DNA from: Shimia sp041624275
GTDB taxonomy: Bacteria > Pseudomonadota > Alphaproteobacteria > Rhodobacterales > Rhodobacteraceae
Assembly (NCBI RefSeq): GCF_041624275.1
Contig: NZ_JBFJVE010000052.1
Coordinates: 1 to 15,127, forward strand
DNA: 15,127 nucleotides
Direction: 5' to 3'
Below the pieces are notes generated by a model that was not told the origin of the DNA, made no database searches, and was given only the letters and a program-made list of their open reading frames with translations. Positions 1 through 6,399 of the stretch are shown piece after piece (position 1 is the first letter of the stretch; the number at the start of each line of letters is the position of its first letter). The position numbers were made by a program, and so were the translations under genes.

Positions 1-42
1 CGGGCTCAAGTAGCGCTCCGCGCGGTAGCCCAAATAAAGTGT

Positions 43-119
<77 letters not shown>

Positions 120-138
120 AATACCAAAAATCAAAACT

Positions 139-150
139 CCGAAAAATCGG
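139..150 (-). terminator. Weak terminator candidate after cbbO
   Basis: On the minus strand a short stem, CCGA (150-147) with TCGG (142-139), encloses a TTTT loop. It is followed by a T-rich run (AGTTTTGATTTTTGG). The stem is only 4 bp, so this is a weak intrinsic terminator at best. It is the only terminator-like feature in the 72-base gap between the cbbO stop and the convergent tRNA gene. No clear T-tract terminator is visible for the tRNA on the plus strand. Confidence 0.25.
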
Positions 151-191
151 CCGAAACATGGGTCGATTGCCGGTTGCCGTTGCGCTCCGGC

Positions 192-2534
192 CTAGCTGGT
201 GAGACTGGCGAAGAGCGCGGGCAGTTTCTCGGGCAGCCGGTTCACATGGTCGACGATGGTGTAATTGTTGGCGCCGAAGATGCGCTTGACGTAGCTGTCG
301 GCGTTCTGATCCAGAGTCAGGCAGTAGGTGAACACGCCGTTCGATGCCAGTTCATCGACCGCGTTCCGGGTGTCGTGGCGCAGGTATTGCGGGTCTCTTT
401 CGTCGACATCGGCCGGCGCACCATCGGTCACCAGAAGGATCAGCTTGCGTCGTTCGGGCTGTTTCAAAAGGCCGGCGCCGGCATGGCGCAGGGCGGCCCC
501 CATGCGGGTCGAGAACCCGCCCTCGAGCCCGTCCAGGCGCGCCTTGGCCTGGTCGTCGAACCCCTGGTTGAAATCCTTGAAACGGTAGTAGTGGACGTCG
601 TGGCGGCCATCCGAAGCGAAGCCGTGAACGGCGAAGGGATCGCCGATCCCGGAAATCGCGGTGGCGACCAGCGCCGCCGCTTCGCGGGTGAGATCCAGCA
701 CCGTCCGCACGCCGTCATCGATCGCGTCATTGGTGCTTTCCGAGAGGTCGAGCAGGACGGTCACGGCCAGATCGCGCGAGGCGACGACGTTTCGCATGGT
801 GATGCGGGGGTTGGGCTGGGCGCCCATCCGGATCGCGATCATGGCGTCGATGGCGGCATTGAGGTCGATCTCGTCGCCGTCCTCCATGTTGCGCTGGCGC
901 TGCACGCCGGCGGGGCTGAGAATGTCGATGATCTGGCGAATGCGATGGGCGACGGGCTTGTGTTCGGACAGGATGGCATCGATTCCAGCCGGGACGCCGC
1001 TGCGCGCCCGCCGCTCGTAGAGCGTGGCCCAGTCGGGGCGGTGCAGCTGCAGCTGGTAATCCCATTCGTGGTAGTGGAACGGCGCCGAAATCGGCTCCTT
1101 GCCCCACATGTCGTTGAAGCTGGTCTTGGCCTCCCCGGCATCCTCATAGGGCATGAAATTGTCCTTGCAAACCCAGATTTCCTGGGCGTCGTCCCCGGCG
1201 AGCTCGGCATCGACCTCATGCGCCATCTCCATCACCGACACGTATTTTCGCCGTTGGCGGCGGCCAGCGGGGACATATTCGGCCGCCTGTGCCTCCCAGT
1301 CGATGTCCTCGAACTGCCAGACCCGCCTGTTGTCGTCGCGATAGGGAATGCGCAGCGTGTTGAGCACCCGCAGCGAAGGCACGTCGCGGGTGGTGGCGAA
1401 CAGGTGGTAGAGTTCGATCCCGAGGTGCCACGAGAACCGTGGGTCCGAAGACCCTGTGGCGATTTCGGCGTGAAAGCGGCTGCCCAGCGCGTCCAGCTTT
1501 TCGTGACCCGTCACCTGGTTGGGGTCATTCAGCAGGGCGGCAAATCTCTCGAGCCAAGCGACGGTTTCGTGCTCGACCGCGGCTTCGTGCTTCAGGGTCA
1601 AGAGCCGGCCCCAAAGCCGGGCCAGCCCGGGAAAGGCACGCGCGGCCAACCATTCGACCCGGGCGTCTTCGATCAGGCCGATGAAGAACATCTGCGCGGG
1701 GCTGAGCTGTTCGGCGGAAATCGGCGCCGTGGTATATTGCAAATGCGCCGCCTGATGGGCCGTCATCGCCCGGTAAAGCTCGAGCCCGGAGACACCGGCG
1801 ACATCATCCAGAGCATCGGGCAGGTGCATGACCTGTTTGTCGATATAGGGGCGGAAGCCCTGGTAGTCTGCGGCGGTCGGGCGCAGGAAAAAGTCCCGTC
1901 CCCATAGGGCGCGCAGGTAGTAGTTGAGCTTGCGCTGGCTGTCGATGAACAGGGTGCCGCGCCGTTCCTGTTGCAGCACCCGGCGGGAATCGGGGCTTTC
2001 GAGGGCAAAATACCGGGTCAGGTTCGCCAGGTCGCGGCGATAGGCTTCGGCACCGAAATTGGCCCAGCGGCGCAGACCGGACAGCGTCAGCTTCGACAGC
2101 AGCTCGTCGATATGGGACAGCATCGGGCGCAGGCCGCGCGCCGCCTTGGCCGACACCTGATGGACGAGGGTCAGATAGCCGCGCAGCAGGTCGGGATCAC
2201 CGAGCCGCCGCGCCGCGGTCGGCAGCGAGGCGAAGAGCAGGGCGATGACTTCGCCCGAGGTCATGGAGCTCAGCTTCATCGCCGCTGCGGCGCAGTCGCG
2301 GATCACGTCTTCGCCGAGTTCCGTGACCACTGCCGGCATGTTTTCCAGCCAGGCGAGCACCAGATCATCACCGCGGCCGAGGTTGCTCAAGCCCCTGGCG
2401 GCCTCCATGTAATCCGACAGGCCGGCGGCGGACATGACCCGCGCGGCCTCGTTGAAACTGACGTCGATCCGGTCGTGGAATTCGGACGGGGCGGATGCGA
2501 AACAATCGCTGTAATCGTCGAGGGTGATGGTCAT
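192..2534 (-). CDS. cbbO: CbbO, VWA-domain subunit of the CbbQO RubisCO activase
   Basis: This 780-residue protein is of the CbbO/NorD type. Its C-terminal von Willebrand A domain (about 590-780) has an intact metal-ion-dependent adhesion site: DLSES at 596-600, a Thr at about 676 (FSTR) and Asp704 (VTDG). The N-terminal two thirds is mostly helical and lacks other recognisable motifs. In the known family, CbbO is the substrate adaptor: its VWA domain docks on inhibited RubisCO and the CbbQ hexamer supplies ATP-driven remodelling to release tight-binding sugar phosphates. It acts in the cytoplasm. The ATG at 2534 starts 12 bases after the cbbQ stop and has an AAGGGG ribosome site overlapping that stop, so the two are probably translated together. 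NorD of nitric oxide reductase clusters is the closest alternative, but the position directly after cbbLSQ makes CbbO far more likely. Confidence 0.94.
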   Translation of the reverse strand: MTITLDDYSDCFASAPSEFHDRIDVSFNEAARVMSAAGLSDYMEAARGLSNLGRGDDLVLAWLENMPAVVTELGEDVIRDCAAAAMKLSSMTSGEVIALLFASLPTAARRLGDPDLLRGYLTLVHQVSAKAARGLRPMLSHIDELLSKLTLSGLRRWANFGAEAYRRDLANLTRYFALESPDSRRVLQQERRGTLFIDSQRKLNYYLRALWGRDFFLRPTAADYQGFRPYIDKQVMHLPDALDDVAGVSGLELYRAMTAHQAAHLQYTTAPISAEQLSPAQMFFIGLIEDARVEWLAARAFPGLARLWGRLLTLKHEAAVEHETVAWLERFAALLNDPNQVTGHEKLDALGSRFHAEIATGSSDPRFSWHLGIELYHLFATTRDVPSLRVLNTLRIPYRDDNRRVWQFEDIDWEAQAAEYVPAGRRQRRKYVSVMEMAHEVDAELAGDDAQEIWVCKDNFMPYEDAGEAKTSFNDMWGKEPISAPFHYHEWDYQLQLHRPDWATLYERRARSGVPAGIDAILSEHKPVAHRIRQIIDILSPAGVQRQRNMEDGDEIDLNAAIDAMIAIRMGAQPNPRITMRNVVASRDLAVTVLLDLSESTNDAIDDGVRTVLDLTREAAALVATAISGIGDPFAVHGFASDGRHDVHYYRFKDFNQGFDDQAKARLDGLEGGFSTRMGAALRHAGAGLLKQPERRKLILLVTDGAPADVDERDPQYLRHDTRNAVDELASNGVFTYCLTLDQNADSYVKRIFGANNYTIVDHVNRLPEKLPALFASLTS

Positions 2535-2546
2535 TGGCCGGCCCCT

Positions 2547-3356
2547 TCAGACGAAGAAGGTTTCCACCGCGGCCTGCAGGGTCTCGCGCATGTCCGGGTC
2601 GTCGGTCAGCGGTGTGACCAGTGCCATCTGGCAGGCGGCAAGCGGCGCGACGCCCTCGGCGATCATTTGGCCGGCATAGACCAGCAGGCGGGTCGAAATC
2701 CCTTCGTCCAACCCGTGCCCCTTGAGGTTGCGGGTGCGTTGAGCCACCTGCACCAGCTTGTCGGCCGTGTCGCGGGCGACGCCGGCTTCGCGGGCGACGA
2801 TCTCGGCTTCCATCGTTGCTTCGGGATAATCGAAGTCAAGCGCGGCAAACCGCTGCTTGGTCGATTGCTTGAGGTCTTTCATCAGCGACTGGTAGCCGGG
2901 GTTGTAGGAGATCACGAGCTGGAAATCGGGATGCGCCTCGATCAGTTCGTTCTTCTTGTCCAGAGGCAGCTGGCGACGGTGATCGGTCAGCGGGTGGATC
3001 ACCACGGTCGTGTCCTGGCGGGCCTCGACGATCTCATCCAGATAGCAGATCGCCCCGATGCGCGCCGCGGTGGTCAGCGGGCCGTCCTGCCACTTGGTCC
3101 CGTCCTTGTCCAAAAGGAACCGTCCCACCAGATCCGACGCGGTCATGTCTTCGTTGCAGGCCACCGTGATCAGGGGGCGGCCGAGCTTCCAGGCCATGTA
3201 CTCCACGAAACGCGACTTGCCGCAGCCCGTCGGCCCCTTGAGCATCACCGGCATCCGGCGCGCGTAGGCGGCCCGGTACAGCGCGTCCTCGCCGGCGGTG
3301 ACCTGGTAGTAGGGTTCGGATTTCACGGTGAACTGTTCAACGTCATGCTTTGTCAT
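2547..3356 (-). CDS. cbbQ: CbbQ, MoxR-family AAA+ ATPase of the RubisCO activase
   Basis: The protein has 269 residues, the usual length of CbbQ/NorQ. Visible AAA+ elements are the Walker A motif GPTGCGKS (41-48), the Walker B region AICYLDEI (102-109) and a sensor-1 Asn in SYNP (about 150-153). The Arg-containing stretch STKQRF (165-170) is a candidate for the arginine-finger region. CbbQ forms hexameric rings that, with CbbO, reactivate RubisCO blocked by misfire products or by RuBP bound to uncarbamylated enzyme. The gene lies between cbbS and cbbO, the standard IAq order. The ATG at 3356 is preceded by GAGG at a workable distance. NorQ and GvpN are homologous, but neither nor nor gvp genes are nearby. 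Confidence 0.95.
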   Translation of the reverse strand: MTKHDVEQFTVKSEPYYQVTAGEDALYRAAYARRMPVMLKGPTGCGKSRFVEYMAWKLGRPLITVACNEDMTASDLVGRFLLDKDGTKWQDGPLTTAARIGAICYLDEIVEARQDTTVVIHPLTDHRRQLPLDKKNELIEAHPDFQLVISYNPGYQSLMKDLKQSTKQRFAALDFDYPEATMEAEIVAREAGVARDTADKLVQVAQRTRNLKGHGLDEGISTRLLVYAGQMIAEGVAPLAACQMALVTPLTDDPDMRETLQAAVETFFV

Positions 3357-3377
3357 TTGATCGGCCTCGGTAACTGT

Positions 3378-3403
3378 GCCCCGGAGCGTTTCCGTTCCGG
3401 GGC
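3378..3403 (-). other. Stem-loop with GAAA tetraloop in the cbbS-cbbQ gap
   Basis: The arms 3378-3385 and 3396-3403 (GCCCCGGA with TCCGGGGC) pair perfectly over 8 bp. In the minus-strand transcript one A/C mismatch is followed by two more pairs (CG with CG), closing a GAAA loop of the very stable GNRA class. No U-tract follows; the next bases lead into the cbbQ ribosome site. It therefore looks like an RNA stability or processing element, or an attenuating hairpin, rather than a classical terminator. It fills about half of the 56-base gap. Confidence 0.6.
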
Positions 3404-3412
3404 GGTATCGTC

Positions 3413-3769
3413 TCAGATGGGGGTGCCGCGATAGACGACCATTTCGGCGCCCTTGGACTGGGCGTAGTTGTCAAATCCGACCAGGCGCACGTGGTTCTGG
3501 GGGTGCGCCTTGTGGCAGGCCTCGGCCTCGGCCAGAACCGTGTCGACATCGGTTTCGCCGAACATCGGCAGCTTCCACATGTACCAGTAGTGTGAAAAGG
3601 CGGTTTCCGGTTCGGTGTGTTCGATGGCCGGGTTCCAGCCCTTCGACACGATGTATTCCACCTGCGCGCGGATCCGGTCCGGGTCCATCTCGGGCAGGTA
3701 AGAGAAAGTTTCGAACTTGCGGCTGGCGACATCGCTCAGCGACGACTTGTAGTCCTGCATTGCAGTCAT
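3413..3769 (-). CDS. cbbS: RubisCO small subunit, form IA
   Basis: This 118-residue protein has the bacterial form I small-subunit pattern: FETFSYLPEM (about 19-28), QVEYIVSKGWNPAIEH (36-51), YWYMWKLPMFGE (61-72), then HVRLVGFDNY. Four dimers of large subunit are capped by eight such chains, which stabilise the L8S8 holoenzyme and tune its catalysis. The ATG at 3769 is chosen because a GGAG ribosome site (3781-3778) sits 8 bases upstream. A second in-frame ATG at 3760 is possible but less well placed, and an out-of-frame ATG at 3776 only opens a shadow frame. The gene follows cbbL after 67 bases and is flanked on both sides by stem-loops. Confidence 0.97.
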   Translation of the reverse strand: MTAMQDYKSSLSDVASRKFETFSYLPEMDPDRIRAQVEYIVSKGWNPAIEHTEPETAFSHYWYMWKLPMFGETDVDTVLAEAEACHKAHPQNHVRLVGFDNYAQSKGAEMVVYRGTPI

Positions 3770-3777
3770 GGGTCATT

Positions 3778-3781
3778 CTCC
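3778..3781 (-). promoter_or_regulatory. Ribosome binding site of cbbS
   Basis: GGAG on the minus strand lies 8 bases before the ATG at 3769. It is the element that favours 3769 over the nearby in-frame ATG at 3760 and the out-of-frame ATG at 3776. Confidence 0.6.
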
Positions 3782-3805
3782 ATGTTGAATGGGTTGGGGA
3801 TCGGG

Positions 3806-3829
3806 GCCCCGGGGGATAACCCCGGGGGC
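3806..3829 (-). other. Strong GC stem-loop in the cbbL-cbbS gap
   Basis: The left arm 3806-3814 (GCCCC then GGGG) pairs with 3820-3829 (CCCC then GGGGGC). This gives nine G:C pairs with a single bulged base and a 5-base loop (GATAA on the plus strand, TTATC on the minus strand). It lies 7 bases downstream of the cbbL stop and about 37 bases before the cbbS start. There is no U-tract, so read-through to cbbS is expected. Possible roles are protection of the cbbL message from 3' exonucleases or adjustment of large-to-small subunit output; both are inference. Confidence 0.6.
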
Positions 3830-3836
3830 GCGCGCA

Positions 3837-5267
3837 TCAGCGGTGCTGGACGTCAAGCTTGTCGACGGTGTCGAATTCGAACTTGATCTCTTTCCAGGTT
3901 TCCATGGCGGTTGCCAGTTCCGGGCTGTGCTTGGCGGCGGCGGTGAGGATGTCCTTGCCTTCCTTTTCCAGTTCGCGGCCGCAATTGCGGGCCTCGACAC
4001 AGGCCTCGACGGCGACGCGGTTGGCCGCGGCGCCTGCCGCGTTGCCCCAGGGGTGGCCCAGGGTGCCGCCACCGAACTGCAACACCGCATCGTCGCCAAA
4101 GATGTTCACCAGCGCCGGCATGTGCCAGACGTGGATGCCGCCCGAGGCAACGGCAAAGGCGCCGGGCATCGCGCCCCAGTCCTGGTCGAAGAAGATCCCG
4201 CGCGAGCGGTCTTCCTTGACGTGGCGTTCGCGCAGGAGGTCGATCCAGCCGAGGGTCGAGGCGCGGTCGCCTTCCAGCTTGCCGACCACGGTGCCGGTAT
4301 GCAGGTGGTCGCCGCCCGACAGGCGCAGCATCTTGGTCAGAACCCGGAAGTGGATGCCGTGGTTCGGGTTGCGGTCCAGCACGGCGTGCATGGCGCGGTG
4401 AATATGCAGCAGCATCCCGTTTTCGCGGCACCAGTTGGCAAGGCCGGTATTGGCCGTGAAACCACCGGTCAGGTAGTCGTGCATGATGATCGGCGCACCG
4501 AGTTCCTTGGCGTATTCGGCCCGCTTGTACATCTCTTCCGGGGTCGGCGCGGTCACGTTCAGGTAGTGCCCCTTGCGTTCACCGGTTTCGGCCTCGGCCT
4601 TCTGGATCGCCTCCATCACGAAATCGAACCGCTGGCGCCAGCGCATGAAGGGCTGCGAATTGACGTTTTCGTCATCCTTGGTGAAATCGAGGCCGCCGCG
4701 CAGACCCTCGTAGCAGGCGCGGCCGTAGTTTTTGGCGCTGAGACCCAGTTTCGGCTTGATGGTGCAGCCCAGCAGCGGGCGGCCGTACTTGTTCATCACG
4801 TCGCGTTCGACCTGAATGCCATGCGGCGGGCCACCGCAGGTCATGACATAGGCAAGCGGGATGCGCACGTCTTCAAGCCGCAGCGCCCGCACTGCCTTGA
4901 AGCCAAAGACATTGCCGACCAGCGAGGTCAGGATGTTGACGACCGACCCTTCTTCGAACAGGTCGATCGGATAGGCGATGAAGGCATAGAAGGCGTCGTC
5001 GCTGCCGGGAACGTCCTCGATCGCGTAGGCCCGGCCCTTGTAATAGTCGAGATCCGTCAGAAGGTCGGTCCAGACCGTGGTCCAGGTGCCGGTCGAGCTC
5101 TCTGCGGCCACAGCGGCGGCGGCTTCTTCGCGCGGGACCCCTTCCTGGGGGATGATTTTGAAACAGGCGAGGAAGTCTGTATCCGCGGGCACGTATTCCG
5201 GCATCCAGTAGGTTTCGCGGTACTCCTTCACCCCGGCGGTGTAGGCCTTGGATTGATCCTTCGGCAT
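3837..5267 (-). CDS. cbbL: RubisCO large subunit, form IA (IAq type)
   Basis: This 476-residue protein carboxylates ribulose 1,5-bisphosphate, the CO2-fixing step of the Calvin-Benson cycle. Visible active-site elements are TIKPKLGLS (169-177, catalytic Lys171), GGLDFTKDDEN (191-201, with Lys197 as the carbamylated lysine and the Mg ligands Asp199 and Glu200), HIHRAMHA (288-295), SGGDHLHTGT (317-326), the loop 6 motif VGKLEGDR (328-335, Lys330) and GGGTLGHPWG (399-408). The N-terminal YTAGVKEYRETYWMPEY and the run ESSTGTWTTVWTDLLT are those of form IA, not of the IC enzymes more usual in alphaproteobacteria. With cbbQ and cbbO downstream and no carboxysome genes, it belongs to the IAq group. 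The ATG at 5267 is preceded by AGGAAAGGA. It is divergent from cbbR, which presumably activates it. Confidence 0.98.
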   Translation of the reverse strand: MPKDQSKAYTAGVKEYRETYWMPEYVPADTDFLACFKIIPQEGVPREEAAAAVAAESSTGTWTTVWTDLLTDLDYYKGRAYAIEDVPGSDDAFYAFIAYPIDLFEEGSVVNILTSLVGNVFGFKAVRALRLEDVRIPLAYVMTCGGPPHGIQVERDVMNKYGRPLLGCTIKPKLGLSAKNYGRACYEGLRGGLDFTKDDENVNSQPFMRWRQRFDFVMEAIQKAEAETGERKGHYLNVTAPTPEEMYKRAEYAKELGAPIIMHDYLTGGFTANTGLANWCRENGMLLHIHRAMHAVLDRNPNHGIHFRVLTKMLRLSGGDHLHTGTVVGKLEGDRASTLGWIDLLRERHVKEDRSRGIFFDQDWGAMPGAFAVASGGIHVWHMPALVNIFGDDAVLQFGGGTLGHPWGNAAGAAANRVAVEACVEARNCGRELEKEGKDILTAAAKHSPELATAMETWKEIKFEFDTVDKLDVQHR

Positions 5268-5368
5268 CTTGGTTTTCCTTTCCTTGGGTCGAGCTTGGTC
5301 ACAAGCCTAGTTGACGGCTGAAATGCAGAAAACTAGATTGTTTTTATCGTCAGGATAGAGAAAGATTT
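5268..5368. promoter_or_regulatory. cbbL-cbbR divergent promoter and operator region
   Basis: This 101-base gap separates cbbL (leftward) and cbbR (rightward), and its cbbR side is clearly AT-richer than the surrounding genes. Three dyads are visible. GCTTG-N4-CAAGC lies at 5293-5306. CTAGTT-N18-AACTAG lies at 5307-5336. TATC-N5-GATA at 5345-5357 also fits the T-N11-A rule for LysR-family sites and ends 11 bases before the cbbR start. CbbR proteins usually bind such shared regions, activating cbbL and repressing their own gene. I cannot place the -35 and -10 boxes with confidence. Confidence 0.6.
5345..5357. promoter_or_regulatory. Candidate LysR-type (CbbR) box, T-N11-A
   Basis: The sequence TATCGTCAGGATA is a 13-base imperfect palindrome with TATC and GATA arms, matching the T-N11-A form of LysR-family recognition sites. 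It sits just upstream of the cbbR start, where an autoregulatory site would be expected. The assignment rests on shape and position only. Confidence 0.4.
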
Positions 5369-6328
5369 ATGCAAAAGATCATTCCCCCCACCCTGCAGCA
5401 GATGCGGCTGTTCGAGGCGGTCGCGCGGCACAGGTCGATCACCCGCGCCGCCCAGGAGGTGAACCTGACCCAGCCCTCGGTTTCGATGCAGGTGAAGACG
5501 CTCGAGGACAAGATCGGCCTGCCGCTGACCGAACAGATCGGCAAGAGGCTGTATCTCACCCCGGTCGGCGAGGAAGTCGCGGCGGCGTCGCGCGACATTC
5601 TCGGGCGCCTCGGCGAGATGGTGGCCACGCTAGAAGACATGCATCGCGAGGTCGCCGGCCCGCTGTCGGTCGCGGTGGTGTCGACCGCCAAGTATTTCCT
5701 TCCCCAGCTTCTCGGGGATTTCAAGCGGCGTTACCCCAAGGTCGAGCCGCGCCTGCAGATCGCCAACCGCGAAACCATGCTGGCACGTATCGCCGAGAAT
5801 GCGGACGACCTCTATATCATGGGGCAGCCGCCGGAAGAGAAACCCGTCGTCGCGACCCCCTTTCTGGAGAACGTGATCGCATTCGTGGCGCGCAGCGATC
5901 ATCCGCTGGCCGACAGGAAAGGCATCTCTCTGGCGCGGGTGGCGCGCGAGAGCATCATTGGCCGCGAGTCCGGATCGGGCACCCGAAAGGCGGTTGAACA
6001 AAGGTGTCGCGAGGCCGGGGTGGCGCTGTCGACCCAGATGGAATTCGACGACAGCGAGGCGATCAAACAGGGGGTGGTCTCCGGGTTGGGCGTGGCCTAC
6101 CTGTCGCTGCACTCGCTGCGGCTCGAGCTTGCGGCCGGCGAGATCGCGGTGCTCGACGTGGAGGGCTTCCCGCTCAGGCGCCGCTGGTACGCGGTGCACC
6201 GCAAGGGCAAGCGGCTGACGAATGCGGCAAGAAGCTTTCTCGACTTCCTTCAGCAGGAGAACGCGGGCGCCAATGCCGGCAGCGCGATCAAGTCATCGGG
6301 CGATGGCGGCGCTTCGGCGGGGGCGTGA
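5369..6328 (+). CDS. cbbR: CbbR, LysR-type transcriptional regulator of the cbb operon
   Basis: The 319-residue product has an N-terminal winged helix-turn-helix (about 8-66: LQQMRLFEAVARHRSITRAA, then LTQPSVSMQVKTLE) and a LysR substrate-binding domain (about 90-300). In the known family, CbbR binds metabolites such as RuBP or NADPH and activates Calvin-cycle operons. The gene is divergent from cbbL, the standard cbbR position, and the shared gap holds LysR-like dyads. The ATG at 5369 has a GAGAAAG ribosome site a few bases upstream. The last 25 or so residues are low in complexity (Gly, Ala and Ser) and are probably disordered. The gene ends convergently with hypF, 71 bases away. No key element is missing. 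Confidence 0.95.
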   Translation: MQKIIPPTLQQMRLFEAVARHRSITRAAQEVNLTQPSVSMQVKTLEDKIGLPLTEQIGKRLYLTPVGEEVAAASRDILGRLGEMVATLEDMHREVAGPLSVAVVSTAKYFLPQLLGDFKRRYPKVEPRLQIANRETMLARIAENADDLYIMGQPPEEKPVVATPFLENVIAFVARSDHPLADRKGISLARVARESIIGRESGSGTRKAVEQRCREAGVALSTQMEFDDSEAIKQGVVSGLGVAYLSLHSLRLELAAGEIAVLDVEGFPLRRRWYAVHRKGKRLTNAARSFLDFLQQENAGANAGSAIKSSGDGGASAGA

Positions 6329-6399
6329 GGCCCGGCGGCGGGGGCCGAACCCGTGTTCTGCGCCCGACCTGTTCCGGTTTCGCTGAAGCCGGTCGCCAC
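6329..6399. terminator. Convergent cbbR/hypF gap with weak hairpins
   Basis: Two modest inverted repeats lie in the 71 bases between the two convergent stop codons. GGCCC at 6329-6333 pairs with GGGCC at 6342-6346. CCGGTTT at 6374-6380 pairs with AAGCCGG at 6386-6392, with one G/T mismatch or wobble and a 5-base loop. Neither has a clear T-tract, so a bidirectional terminator is plausible from position but weak in sequence. Confidence 0.3.

Noticed and set aside
2..31. Possible hairpin upstream of the tRNA (GGGCT with AGCCC around a GCGC-TCC-GCGC core)
   Set aside because: The outer arms are short, the loop is long, and only 42 bases of upstream context are available. I cannot tell a terminator of an upstream gene from chance pairing.
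174..1907. Long plus-strand open frame of 577 codons opposite cbbO
   Set aside because: It lies wholly antisense to cbbO. High-GC codon bias opens such frames. Its product resembles no family and it has no credible ribosome site.
192..3356. norQ/norD of a nitric oxide reductase cluster
   Set aside because: The proteins are homologous, but they directly follow cbbL and cbbS, and no norCB genes are present.
3789..5321. Plus-strand open frame of 510 codons opposite cbbL
   Set aside because: It is an antisense shadow of one of the most conserved enzymes known. It also runs into the cbbL promoter gap and has no recognisable domain.
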